Below, piece after piece: positions 25,923-34,549 of a DNA stretch of 64,000 nucleotides. The notes below the pieces were generated by a model. That model saw only the letters and a program-made list of their open reading frames with translations, was not told where the DNA came from and ran no database searches. The first letter of the stretch is position 1. Each line of letters begins with the position of its first letter. Origin of the DNA: Clostridia bacterium (GTDB lineage Bacteria; Bacillota; Clostridia; Oscillospirales; Acutalibacteraceae); assembly GCA_017454485.1 (NCBI GenBank), contig JAFTCX010000007.1, positions 27,268 to 91,267 of the forward strand. The letters are read 5' to 3'. A program made the position numbers and the translations under genes.

Positions 25923-27329
25923 TTATTTATGCAGTCCGAACAGCGCTAAAATGTCATGGAAAAGCTGAATGAAAAAGCCGAACAGTCCGTCATGGGTCTG
26001 GCCGCAATACTTGCAGCTGCCGCGCTGCGGCTCCACTTCCTGCGGCTCAAACGGCTGGGGTTCCTCCGGCTGGGGTTCCTCAGGGTGGGGTTCCTCCGGC
26101 TGAGGTTCCTCCGGCTGGGGCAGCTTTTCCGTTGTGATATTCGCCAGCTCTTCGGTTCCGTTCTCGTCTGCGTAATTCTTCCCGCAGGAAATGCAGTGAT
26201 AATGCGCCACGGTGCCTTCCGCTTCGACCGTTGCTTTTTGCTCCGGAACATAGGTCAGACTGTGCACGATGATCCCCTCATCCACAAACGTGCGATAAGT
26301 ACGGTTTGCATTCAACCGATCTTCATTGACCAGCAGTCGGATGAATGCGCCGCTTCCGGTCGTGGGGCCGTCATAGAGCGTATTGTCCGTATCATCTCTG
26401 AAGTCCATGCGCATATTCGTTACAGTGGCGTTGAAGTTGCTGTTGCCGACTTTGAAGCCGGTGCAGTTGCCGCCCTCACCGCTCCACCAGAACGCGGTAC
26501 AGTTGTCATAGATGCTGCGGCCGCTTCCGGTGATCTTGAATGCAGTCTGGAACTGATCGCTGTAACAGTGGGTGAAAAGGTTGTTGGTGCTCTCCTCAAC
26601 AAAACCGCAGGAACCCTTATACTGATTCCAGCTGATGTTGAACAGCGGATGAATGTTGGTCAGACTGTTGCCGTTGGAATGGACGATCACACCCGTGCGC
26701 ACGCCGGCAATGCGGGCGTTGGTAACAGTGTTGTCATGTCCCTCGATCTTGATTCCGACGGAGTTTGCCGTGCCGGCTCCAAAGATGTTGATGTCTCTGA
26801 TATCCGCGTCGGAAGAACCGGAGTTTGCGCCGTACTTGATATGCAGACCCACAATGGTGTTTTTGATGGACGTGTTCTGCACCTTGGTTTCCCGGCCGGA
26901 ATCAATGCTCACGCCGTTTGCGACCTTATTTCCGTCAATAACGCCGCCGGTCAGGGAGTAGTTGCTGCCGACCTTTTTTATCGTATTGTAAGGATCTTTT
27001 CCGCCCAGCGCGATCAGCGCGCCGCCTGTGAATCCGCTGGTTGCGCGAATGACCGCATAGTTTGTCAACTGCAGATCAACGCTTTTGGCGGGATCGGCAG
27101 GCGTGCGCAGCGGATGGGAGAGCAGATAGACGCCGTCGGGGAAATAAATGGTGCGGTTAGGGTTTGCGTCGATGACGGCCTGCAGCGCGTCCGCAACGTC
27201 TTTGCCGGTATCTGCGGCAACATAGTCCGTGACACAAACGGTCCCGGGCATTGCAAAAGCAACCGTGCACGTCGGCACGATCATGGTAAGGACCAGAAGC
27301 ACAGAGAGGATCGTTTTCAGCTTTGACAT
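25923..27329 (-). CDS. Secreted right-handed beta-helix (pectate-lyase-like) protein with CGQTH tail
   Basis: 468 residues: signal peptide (LKTILSVLLVLTMIVPTCTVAFA), then DVADALQAVIDANPNRTIYFPDGVYLLSHPL, the classic opening of the pectate_lyase_3 / polygalacturonase beta-helix superfamily, with helix coils (GGVIDGNKVANGVSI, NTIVGLHIKYG) to about residue 340. A Cys motif (HYHCISCGKNY) and a Pro/Glu linker of about seven PEEPQ-type repeats follow. The end GSCKYCGQTHDGLFGFFIQL continues as an amphipathic helix to FGLHK, the same tail as the giant LRR protein. Pectin or another polysaccharide is the likely target; catalytic residues were not identified. The start has AAAGGA 8 nt upstream. Confidence 0.82.
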   Translation of the reverse strand: MSKLKTILSVLLVLTMIVPTCTVAFAMPGTVCVTDYVAADTGKDVADALQAVIDANPNRTIYFPDGVYLLSHPLRTPADPAKSVDLQLTNYAVIRATSGFTGGALIALGGKDPYNTIKKVGSNYSLTGGVIDGNKVANGVSIDSGRETKVQNTSIKNTIVGLHIKYGANSGSSDADIRDINIFGAGTANSVGIKIEGHDNTVTNARIAGVRTGVIVHSNGNSLTNIHPLFNISWNQYKGSCGFVEESTNNLFTHCYSDQFQTAFKITGSGRSIYDNCTAFWWSGEGGNCTGFKVGNSNFNATVTNMRMDFRDDTDNTLYDGPTTGSGAFIRLLVNEDRLNANRTYRTFVDEGIIVHSLTYVPEQKATVEAEGTVAHYHCISCGKNYADENGTEELANITTEKLPQPEEPQPEEPHPEEPQPEEPQPFEPQEVEPQRGSCKYCGQTHDGLFGFFIQLFHDILALFGLHK

Positions 27330-27390
27330 GGAGATCATCCTTTCTTTTTTCTCAAAAACATTATAGCGCAACGGGCAAAAATGTCAACAA

Positions 27391-27423
27391 GAAAAAGAAA
27401 AACGACCCGATTGGATCGTTTCT
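27391..27423 (-). terminator. Terminator of tRNA-Arg
   Basis: Minus strand: AAACGATCC and GGGTCGTTT stem, then TTCTTTTTC, immediately 3' of the tRNA CCA end. Confidence 0.75.
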
Positions 27424-27426
27424 CTG

Positions 27427-27503
27427 TGGCGCGCTGCGAGGGACTCGAACCCCCGACCTTTTGGTTCGTAGCCAAACACTCTATCCAGCTGAGCTAGCAG
27501 CGC
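27427..27503 (-). tRNA. tRNA-Arg (anticodon ACG)
   Basis: 77 nt including encoded CCA. The acceptor stem GCGCTGC/GCAGCGC, D-arm GCTC...GAGT, anticodon stem TTTGG/CCAAA with loop CTACGAA (ACG at 34-36), and T-arm GGGGG-TTCGAGT-CCCTC all pair. A34 would be edited to inosine to read CGU/CGC/CGA. Confidence 0.97.
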
Positions 27504-27613
27504 ATTTGTTTTTGCCAAAGTATACTACCACAAACCGAAAGGAATGTCAAGGGGTCTGCGCAAATTTTTTTATCTTTTCCGAAAAAGAAACAGCGAAGGC
27601 AGGAAATGCGGCA

Positions 27614-28999
27614 TCACACGGGCCGCAGCACCACGGTCGTCACGCTCACCGCAGGCAGCGTCAACGTCGGCAGCGCCGCACCGCTGTAGGTATGTGCCAG
27701 GTGGTGTTCGGCGTCGGTTGTAAAAATCTCCATTTCCCGCCCGTGCAAAAGCATCTGCACCTCGCACGCCGCACCTGTGTTTGAGAGCACCAGCACCGTC
27801 GCGCCGTCGGGCCGCCGGAACGCGCAGGGTGTGACGGCTGCCGTTTCGTTCGCTGTCATTTCACAGCCGATGCAGCTCGAGCCGGCCGGCACAAAGCGGG
27901 AAAAATGTCCCAGCGCGTCAAAGCGATAGGTCGCCGCATAGCGGGAAAAATCATTGCTTGCGGTGAACAGCCCGTCGCTGTAATCGCGGCCGTCCTCCTG
28001 CAGCCAGGTCTGGTTCACGGCAACCCACGACGTCCAGCTTTGCGCGCGCGACGCCGCAAGGTCCTGCGCGATGACCGCCGCCATCAGCGCCGCCGCCATC
28101 GGATCGTCCGTCGGGTGCTTGTTCGGCAGCTCGCACCACTCCGTCATATCCAGCGGCACAGAAGAGAACCGTTGCGCATAAAACCAGTCGCCGAGCTGCG
28201 TCTTTGCCGACGCGTCGCCGTCCGCCCAGTAGCTGTGATAGGCAAACGAGCCGAGATTGCGCAAAATGACCGGGTCGGCGGCCAGCGCCGTAAAGTATTC
28301 CCGCGTTTTTTCGCCGATCTCTCCGCTTTCCGGCGCGGCAAGAAGCACGGGAAGCGCGCGTTTTTCGATCTCTTCGGCAAACAGATGCAGCAGCCGCACG
28401 ACCTGCTGCGTTTCATAGTGACAGCCCTCCTGCCGCACATCGTCGCCGCCCCATTTCCACTGCGGCTCATTGATCGGCGAAATCAGCTTTACCGGCACGC
28501 CCTTGGACAAAAAATACTCCGTGACCGTCAAAAAGGAATCCACAAACCGCCCGAAGCAGTCCTCGCGCAAATTGCAGCAGTGCGGCACAAGGCCGCCGCT
28601 GCTTTCGCCGGAAACGGTCATGCTGTAGTGCGGGCTGTTGGCAAAGAGCACGACCGTGTCCACACAGCCGTGGCTGAGCGCTTCAAACAGCGCCGCCTGT
28701 GCGTTTTGATCGCGCGAAAAATCAAAGTGCCCTTCCCCGGTTTCACTGTCGAGAACAAAAAAGCTTTCCGTCAGTCGCCACGGGTTTTGCACACGCTCAT
28801 GCTTTGGATTGACGCCGCCGCCGACGTTGTAGCGGTAGATGTTCAGCCCGAGTCCTTGCTTGCTGTAGAGCCGGCGCAAAAGATCGCGCCGTTTTTCCGG
28901 GTCGGATAGCTGCGGACTCCACCAGCAGGCAGAAGTGCCAAAGCCGCTGATGCGCTGGCGCCGGTCTTGCGGATGCAGAGTGAGGGACAGAGCGTTCAT
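27614..28999 (-). CDS. Glycoside hydrolase family 30-like enzyme (cytoplasmic)
   Basis: 461 residues without a signal peptide. RISGFGTSACWWSPQLSDPE is the GH30 opening (iqGFGgsxa). The acid/base Glu lies in KLISPINEPQWKW (NEP, about residue 180) and the nucleophile Glu in VPLDMTEWCELP (TEW, about residue 286). SFAYHSYW and QSWTSWVAVNQTW match TIM-barrel strands, and the final 90 residues form the usual beta side domain (VLVLSNTGAACEVQM). GH30 members include beta-1,6-galactanases, beta-1,6-glucanases and glucuronoxylanases. Cytoplasmic location implies action on imported oligosaccharides. GGAGGTG precedes the ATG. Confidence 0.85.
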   Translation of the reverse strand: MNALSLTLHPQDRRQRISGFGTSACWWSPQLSDPEKRRDLLRRLYSKQGLGLNIYRYNVGGGVNPKHERVQNPWRLTESFFVLDSETGEGHFDFSRDQNAQAALFEALSHGCVDTVVLFANSPHYSMTVSGESSGGLVPHCCNLREDCFGRFVDSFLTVTEYFLSKGVPVKLISPINEPQWKWGGDDVRQEGCHYETQQVVRLLHLFAEEIEKRALPVLLAAPESGEIGEKTREYFTALAADPVILRNLGSFAYHSYWADGDASAKTQLGDWFYAQRFSSVPLDMTEWCELPNKHPTDDPMAAALMAAVIAQDLAASRAQSWTSWVAVNQTWLQEDGRDYSDGLFTASNDFSRYAATYRFDALGHFSRFVPAGSSCIGCEMTANETAAVTPCAFRRPDGATVLVLSNTGAACEVQMLLHGREMEIFTTDAEHHLAHTYSGAALPTLTLPAVSVTTVVLRPV

Positions 29000-29040
29000 A
29001 AGGGACACCTCCGAGGGATATGCTATGCGCAATTCCAAAT

Positions 29041-29081
29041 GAAAAAGGGCTTAGACGCCATGTGCGGCATCCGAGCCCTTT
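29041..29081 (-). terminator. Terminator of the aminotransferase gene
   Basis: Minus strand: AAAGGGCT pairs with AGCCCTTT over a 22-nt loop with an inner stem (GCC/GGC), ending in TTC. Confidence 0.65.
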
Positions 29082-29084
29082 GTC

Positions 29085-30302
29085 TTATGCGTTTTGATGA
29101 TAGTGGCTCAAAAAGTCGCCCAAGTCCTGCATCGCCTTTGCCATCTCGGTCGGTTCGGGCAGCATGACAATGCGGAAATGGTCGTTATGCGGCCAGTCGA
29201 AACCGGAGCCGGGCACGATGAAAATGTGTTTTTCGTGCAGGAAATCAAAGGCGAATTGCTTGTCGCTCGTGATATTGAACTTTTTCACATCCAGCTTCGG
29301 GAAGACATAGAACGCACCGTGGTTCTTCACACAGGTCAGTCCGTCGATCTTCTCGATCTCGCGCATGGTCGCCTCGCGCTGCTCATACAGTCTGCCGCCC
29401 GGAACGAGCATCGCCTGGGTGCTGGCGTTGTCGGCCAGCGCGGCGGGGATCACAAGCTGGGTCAGCGTGTTGGAGCAAAGGCGCATTGCCGCCATCTGGA
29501 AGATACCCTCGATATAATCGTCCGCCTTGCCCTTATAGCCGCTGATGCACATCCAGCCGCAGCGGAAGCCGCAGATGATGTGGGACTTGGAAAGACCGTT
29601 CGTCGTGATGACCATCAGGTCGGGCGCGAGTGCGGCGGTGGAATAATGCTCCACGCCGTCCATAACCAGACGGTCATAGATCTCGTCGGAGAAGATGATG
29701 AGGTCGTTTTCACGCGCCACCTGAATGATGTCCTCGAGCACCTGCTTCGGATAGACCGCGCCGGTGGGGTTGTTCGGGTTGATGATGACGATCGCGCGGG
29801 TGCGGGCGCTGACCTTTTTGCGGATGTCCGCAATGTCGGGATACCAGTCATTGCTCTCGTCGCAGGTATAGAACACAGGCTTCGCGCCGGCGATGTAGGT
29901 CGAATTTGACCAGAGCGAGTAGCTCGGCGAGGGCATAAGGATCTCATCGCCCTTGTTGCACAGCGCCAGCAGGCACATGAGCACCAGCTCGCTCACGCCG
30001 TTGCCGATATAGATATCGTCGGGGGTGATGTCCTGAATTCCCTTGGACTTGTGATAGGCGCAGATCGCCTCGCGTGCGGCGGGCATACCCTTGAGATCGC
30101 AGTACGGAACCGCCTTGTCCACATTGGCAAGCAGCGCTTCGCGCACGGAATCGGGCAGACCGAAGCCGAAGGTGGCCGGGTTGCCGGTGTTCAGACGCAG
30201 CACCTTGATGCCCTCTTTGTTCATGCGCTGGCTCTCAAGATACAGCGGGCCGCGGATGTCGGAATGGACAGGCTGCAGGTTTTCGGATCGATTGACAAAC
30301 AT
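29085..30302 (-). CDS. AlaA-type pyridoxal-phosphate aminotransferase
   Basis: 405 residues, class I/II aminotransferase. The opening SDIRGPLYLESQRMNKEG, LNTGNPATFGF and YIGNGVSELVLMCLLAL match the AlaA group (glutamate-pyruvate aminotransferase, making alanine). The PLP-binding Lys is in NGLSKSHIICGFRCGW (about residue 242), with the Asp/Tyr pair in FSDEIYDRL and NPNNPTGA upstream. Acceptor choice (pyruvate or valine-type keto acids) is not settled by sequence. The ATG at 30302 has AAAGGAAG 9 nt upstream. It is monocistronic by its neighbours: a terminator follows, and an oppositely sized gap separates it from the LRR gene. Confidence 0.88.
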   Translation of the reverse strand: MFVNRSENLQPVHSDIRGPLYLESQRMNKEGIKVLRLNTGNPATFGFGLPDSVREALLANVDKAVPYCDLKGMPAAREAICAYHKSKGIQDITPDDIYIGNGVSELVLMCLLALCNKGDEILMPSPSYSLWSNSTYIAGAKPVFYTCDESNDWYPDIADIRKKVSARTRAIVIINPNNPTGAVYPKQVLEDIIQVARENDLIIFSDEIYDRLVMDGVEHYSTAALAPDLMVITTNGLSKSHIICGFRCGWMCISGYKGKADDYIEGIFQMAAMRLCSNTLTQLVIPAALADNASTQAMLVPGGRLYEQREATMREIEKIDGLTCVKNHGAFYVFPKLDVKKFNITSDKQFAFDFLHEKHIFIVPGSGFDWPHNDHFRIVMLPEPTEMAKAMQDLGDFLSHYHQNA

Positions 30303-30340
30303 ACGAACATCTTCCTTTCAAATCATCGTGCTATGAATGT

Positions 30341-32377
30341 TTATCTTTTTGCTTTTGCGTGCTTTGTCAGCGAGTAGGCGCCGAAGATATTCGTGCCGTT
30401 TACCGTTGACACAGCGCGCACTTTGAAATAATAGGTGCGTCCGGCGGTGTAGTTGGTCGTGATCAGCGTCGTTTTGGAAAATGTGCCGATCTTCTTGAAC
30501 TCGCCGTTCTTGGCTGTGGAATAATAAACCACATATTTTTTCGCGCCGTCGGCCTTGTTCCAGCTCAGCGCAAATCTGCGGCCGGCCTGCGCCTTGGCCT
30601 TGAGGTTCGTCACACGGGCGGGAACGACCTTGAATTTCAGCGTCTTCGTGCCGGCGTAATGGCCCTTGAAGGTCACTGTCACGGTATAAATGCCAACCGT
30701 CTTGCGGCCGGAGCTGTATTTCAGCGTGTAATCGGTATTCTTCTTGAGCTTTTTGTTGTTGGCGTCCTTCACCGTCACCGTCGGCTTTTTCGCGCTGCCG
30801 TCATAGACGAACTCCGTGGCGGAAAGCTTAACGGAATTGATCTTGGCAACCGATTCGGTCTTTTTGGCGTTGCAGTAGGTACAGGTGGAAACGACCTTGC
30901 CGTTTTTGCCGATTTTTGCGGCGGTTACTTTTTCCTTCCAGTTGTGGCCGGTCTTCGGCAAAATGGCCTGCGGGGTAAAGACAAAGCCGCAGATCGAGCA
31001 GCTTTCGCCCTCGGTCAGACCGGTCGCTTGGCAGGTGGCCGGCGTTGCGGGCACCGTAACGGGATTGTGATCGGTGAGCGGGATGGTCTCCTCCTTTGTT
31101 TCACCGCAGACAGAGCAGGTGTAAACGCGAAGACCGGTCGCAAGACAGGTCGCCTCGCGGACAACGGTCGAGGTTGCCCAAACATGGTCGTGCTCCGGAA
31201 TGTCGGGCATGACTTCAAACGTACGGTCGAATTTTTTGGCAAACGCCTGCAGCGTGGAGCCCTCATAGCCGCGCAAAACGGTGGAACGCGGGAACTCGCG
31301 GCCCTGATCTTCCACCGATTCCTTCTTGTCGTCGTCCATCGGGATGTCGCAGTTCCCGTTGAACACGGACACGCGCTGGAGCTGCGTGCAGCCGTAAAAC
31401 GTGAACGAGCCGATCTTGGTCACACTGCGCGGAATGGAGACCTCGCGCAGCTTGACGCAGTTGTGGAACGCGCCGCTGTTGATTTCGGTAACGGTGTTCG
31501 GAATGGTGATCTCCGTCAGACCGTGGCACATCTGGAACAGATAATAGTCAATGACCTTCAGATCGGCCGGAAGCTTGACGTCGGAGAGATGGTTGCAGCC
31601 GGAAAACGCGCTCGCGCCGATGGTCTTCACCGAATCCGGGATCCGCATCTCTGTGAGCAGCTTGCAGCCGCAAAACGCATACCACGCGATGTCGCTCAGC
31701 CCTTCGGGCAGCGTCACGGCCTGCAGCGACGTGCAGCCGTTGAACGCCCAGCCGCCAATCGATTTCAGCGTTGCGGGGAGCGAAACGGTCTGCAGATTTG
31801 TGCAGCCGTTGAATGCGCGGTCGCCGATGCTTGTGACGCCGTTTTCGATCACGGCGCGCTTGATCGCCGTTTTCTGACCCGCCCAGGGCACCGCCCGGTC
31901 AAGCTGGAACGCGGTCATGTCGCCGCTGCCGGAAACGGTCAGCAGGCCCTCGTCGCTCAGAACCCACGTCAGCGTTTCACCGCAAGAGCCGCTTTTCGAA
32001 CCCGTTGCAACGGGCGCCGGCGACACGGTCGTCGGCTGTGCGGCGTCTTCGGTCGCCACTGTCGTTTCGGGCTCTTTTGCCGCTTCGGTCGCCTTTGTTG
32101 TCTCGGCTTCCTTTGTCGCTTCGGTCGCCTTCGTTGTCTCGGCTTCCTTTGTCGCTTCCGTTGCCTTTGTCGCTTCGGTCGCGGATGTCGCTTCCGTGGC
32201 GGTTGTCGCTTCGGTCGCGCTCACGGTTGTCGCTTCGGTCACGGTCGGTGCGGCGGACTGCGCCTGCGACGTTGTTGTCACCTCGGCGGCCGGTTCTTCG
32301 GCAAACGCAAACGGCAAACCGGTCACAAGGATCAGGACCGTCAGCAAAAGTGCAATCCATTGTTGAGGTTTCTTCAT
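30341..32377 (-). CDS. Secreted LRR protein with TEA-rich stalk and Ig-like/Fn3 C-terminus
   Basis: 678 residues: signal peptide (WIALLLTVLILVTGLPFAFAEE), a low-complexity Thr/Glu/Ala stalk (TEATTATEATSATEATKATE-like, about 35-115), the LRR lead-in (CGETLTWVLSDEGLLTVSGS), LRR_5 repeats (about 170-330), a Cys-rich segment like the 112-residue repeats of the giant protein (YTCSVCGETKEE, STCTYCNAKKTE), an Ig-like domain (FVYDGSAKKPTVTVKD...YAGTKTLKFKV) and an Fn3 domain (VTNLKAKAQAGRRFALSWNKA). It combines the modules of both secreted families in the window. No CGQTH tail or LPXTG; it ends HAKAKR. The ATG is 8 nt after AAAGGA. Confidence 0.85.
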   Translation of the reverse strand: MKKPQQWIALLLTVLILVTGLPFAFAEEPAAEVTTTSQAQSAAPTVTEATTVSATEATTATEATSATEATKATEATKEAETTKATEATKEAETTKATEAAKEPETTVATEDAAQPTTVSPAPVATGSKSGSCGETLTWVLSDEGLLTVSGSGDMTAFQLDRAVPWAGQKTAIKRAVIENGVTSIGDRAFNGCTNLQTVSLPATLKSIGGWAFNGCTSLQAVTLPEGLSDIAWYAFCGCKLLTEMRIPDSVKTIGASAFSGCNHLSDVKLPADLKVIDYYLFQMCHGLTEITIPNTVTEINSGAFHNCVKLREVSIPRSVTKIGSFTFYGCTQLQRVSVFNGNCDIPMDDDKKESVEDQGREFPRSTVLRGYEGSTLQAFAKKFDRTFEVMPDIPEHDHVWATSTVVREATCLATGLRVYTCSVCGETKEETIPLTDHNPVTVPATPATCQATGLTEGESCSICGFVFTPQAILPKTGHNWKEKVTAAKIGKNGKVVSTCTYCNAKKTESVAKINSVKLSATEFVYDGSAKKPTVTVKDANNKKLKKNTDYTLKYSSGRKTVGIYTVTVTFKGHYAGTKTLKFKVVPARVTNLKAKAQAGRRFALSWNKADGAKKYVVYYSTAKNGEFKKIGTFSKTTLITTNYTAGRTYYFKVRAVSTVNGTNIFGAYSLTKHAKAKR

Positions 32378-32425
32378 GTGAAACATCCTTTCCGATAGAT
32401 TATCAAGGGTATATTATCACTCTTT

Positions 32426-32454
32426 ACTTTAACATACTTAAAAGAAAATTGCAA
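32426..32454 (-). promoter_or_regulatory. Promoter of the 30341 LRR gene
   Basis: TTGCAA (32449-32454), 17-nt spacer, TAAAGT (32426-32431) on the minus strand. Confidence 0.55.
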
Positions 32455-32536
32455 GGTATTGCTTTGCTTTTTCATTTTTTCCAATACTTTTGGCTGCGCG
32501 AAAGTTGTTTTTCCCTGCGTTTTTCCTGTTTTTTCC

Positions 32537-32565
32537 TTGACTATTGACTCGATTTATTATATAGT
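32537..32565 (+). promoter_or_regulatory. Promoter of glyQS
   Basis: TTGACT (32537-32542), 17-nt spacer, TATAGT (32560-32565). The leader is only about 35 nt, so no T-box fits. Confidence 0.8.
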
Positions 32566-32606
32566 ATAAAGCGTATATACCGCTAACGGAAAAACAGGAG
32601 GCTATT

Positions 32607-33986
32607 ATGAACAACACCGAAAAAACCATGGAAAAAATCGTTGCGCTCTGCAAGGGCAGAGGCTTTGTCTATCCCGGCAGTGAAATCTACGGCGGCCTTT
32701 CCAACGCGTGGGACTACGGCCCGCTCGGCGTGGAGTTCAAAAACAACGTCAAGCGCGCCTGGTGGAAAAAATTCGTGCAGGAAAACCCCTACAACGTCGG
32801 TCTGGATTCCGCAATTCTGATGAACCCGCAGGTCTGGGTCGCGTCGGGCCATGTCGGCGGTTTTTCCGACCCGCTGATGGACTGCAAGGACTGCAAGACC
32901 CGTCACCGCGCCGACAAGCTCATTGAGGACACCGGCGTCAATCCGGCCGGCTGGTCGTTTGAGCAGATGAGTCAGTACATCAAAGACAACAACATCTGCT
33001 GCCCCGACTGCGGAAGCTGCAACTTCACCGATATCCGCAAGTTCAACCTGATGTTCAAAACCTTCCAGGGCGTGACCGAGGACGCAAAGAGCGAGCTGTA
33101 TCTGCGCCCCGAAACCGCACAGGGCATCTTTGTGAACTTCCTCAACATTCAGCGCACGACCCGCCGCAAGGTGCCGTTCGGCGTTTGCCAGATCGGTAAA
33201 TCCTTCCGCAATGAGATCACTCCGGGCAACTTCATCTTCCGCATCCGCGAATTCGAGCAGATGGAGCTGGAATTCTTCTGCAAACCCGGCACCGAGCTTG
33301 ACTGGTTCGCCTATTGGAAGGATTACTGCAAGCAGTTTTTGCTGTCGCTGGGCATGAACGAGGAAAACCTCAAGCTGCGCGACCACGAGCAGAAGGAGCT
33401 TTCGCACTATTCCAACGCGACCACGGACTTCGAATATCGCTTCCCGTTCGGCTGGGGCGAGCTGTGGGGCGTTGCAAGCCGTACCGACTTTGACCTGACC
33501 GCGCATCAGAACACAAGCGGCAAGAGCCTCGAATATTTTGACCCCGTCACCAACGAAAAATATCTGCCCTATGTCATCGAGCCGTCGCTCGGCGCCGACC
33601 GTGTTGCGCTCGCCTTTTTGGTGGAAGCATATGACGAAGAGGTTGTGGACGCGGAAAAGAACGACACCCGCGTGGTGCTGCATTTCCATCCCGCCCTTGC
33701 GCCGTTCAAGGCCGCAGTTCTGCCGCTTTCCAAAAAGCTCGGCGAGCAGGCGACCGAGGTCTATCACGCGCTGCAAAAGAAATTCAACGTCGATTACGAC
33801 GATGCCGGCTCCATCGGCAAGCGCTACCGCCGTCAGGATGAGATCGGCACGCCGTTCTGCATCACCTATGACTTCGATTCCGTTGAAGACGGCTGCGTGA
33901 CCGTGCGCGACCGCGACAGCATGGAACAGGTGCGTATGCCGATCAGCGACCTTGCCGCGTATATCGACAGCAAACTGGAATTCTAA
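32607..33986 (+). CDS. glyQS: Glycyl-tRNA synthetase (single-chain type)
   Basis: 459 residues, the usual Firmicute length for the alpha-2 GlyRS that charges tRNA-Gly. [23 protein letters not shown] is the classic N-terminus; a Zn-like CPDCGSC segment lies at about 132; class II motif 2 is [25 protein letters not shown] (about 210-235); motif 3 is in [14 protein letters not shown] (about 330). The anticodon-binding domain ([18 protein letters not shown]) closes the protein. ACAGGAGG precedes the start. A strong sigma-A promoter with a short leader implies constitutive expression without a T-box. Confidence 0.97.
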   Translation: MNNTEKTMEKIVALCKGRGFVYPGSEIYGGLSNAWDYGPLGVEFKNNVKRAWWKKFVQENPYNVGLDSAILMNPQVWVASGHVGGFSDPLMDCKDCKTRHRADKLIEDTGVNPAGWSFEQMSQYIKDNNICCPDCGSCNFTDIRKFNLMFKTFQGVTEDAKSELYLRPETAQGIFVNFLNIQRTTRRKVPFGVCQIGKSFRNEITPGNFIFRIREFEQMELEFFCKPGTELDWFAYWKDYCKQFLLSLGMNEENLKLRDHEQKELSHYSNATTDFEYRFPFGWGELWGVASRTDFDLTAHQNTSGKSLEYFDPVTNEKYLPYVIEPSLGADRVALAFLVEAYDEEVVDAEKNDTRVVLHFHPALAPFKAAVLPLSKKLGEQATEVYHALQKKFNVDYDDAGSIGKRYRRQDEIGTPFCITYDFDSVEDGCVTVRDRDSMEQVRMPISDLAAYIDSKLEF

Positions 33987-34153
33987 GGTAGCTGCAGCGG
34001 CAAGCTGCAGGGACTGAGGGAAAAAGGGATTGAGTGGAGTGTGGAGTGCAGAAAGAATCCATTCCGGCATCAATTATTTGATTCCCAATGATTTTTTCAC
34101 TCTTTTATGTGTCCACAATTCTTGACAAGTTTCCTCTCTCTCTCAACCCTCCA

Positions 34154-34188
34154 CCCTGTTCCCTGTCCCCTGTCCCCTGTCCCCTGTT
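34154..34188. repeat. Heptanucleotide array (CCCTGTC/CCCTGTT), 5 units
   Basis: CCCTGTT, CCCTGTC three times, CCCTGTT, in the glyQS-34221 gap. A shorter GAGTGGA/GTGTGGA patch at about 34030-34050 is similar. Confidence 0.92.
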
Positions 34189-34220
34189 CACTCTCACTCA
34201 TCTCCACGGAGGCTAAACCG

Positions 34221-34535
34221 ATGACCGATTTTCTCAAAAAATTCCCGTTTCCCCTGCTGCTGGTGGTGATCTACATCTTCATCGGTGTGCTGACCCATGT
34301 CTGGCACCCGACGTGGATGCTGTTTTTGCTCATCCCGGCCTATTACAGCTTTGTTGCTTTTCTGGATCACAGAAATGGCGGAAGCACAAGGGCGATTTTG
34401 CGCTATTTCCCCTTCCCGTCGATCGTGATTCTGCTGTATCTCGGCATGGGCTTCTTTTTGAATCTCTGGCATCCCGGCTGGCTGATCTTTTTGCTCATCC
34501 CGCTGTATTACGCCATGCTCCCGCTGTTTAAATAA
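34221..34535 (+). CDS. Small membrane protein with internally duplicated helix pair
   Basis: 104 residues with about four hydrophobic segments. The sequence is a tandem duplication: first half VVIYIFIGVLTHVWHP then WMLFLLIPAYYSF, second half VILLYLGMGFFLNLWHP then WLIFLLIPLYYAM. Both halves share (G)-x-WHPxW-x-FLLIPxYY. No known family is recognised with confidence; similar small repeats occur in prokaryotic 'WHP' membrane proteins of unknown function. ACGGAGG lies 9 nt upstream of the ATG. The rarA start is 14 nt downstream, so the two are probably co-transcribed. Confidence 0.78.
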   Translation: MTDFLKKFPFPLLLVVIYIFIGVLTHVWHPTWMLFLLIPAYYSFVAFLDHRNGGSTRAILRYFPFPSIVILLYLGMGFFLNLWHPGWLIFLLIPLYYAMLPLFK

Positions 34536-34549
34536 GGAAGGGTGACTGC

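Noticed and set aside
32566-32606. T-box riboswitch before glyQS
   Set aside because: Only about 35 nt separate the promoter from the ribosome site, far too short for a T-box.
34107-34220. Longer N-terminus of the small WHP membrane protein
   Set aside because: The extension would translate the CCCTGTC heptamer array into low-complexity sequence; ATG 34221 has its own ACGGAGG site.
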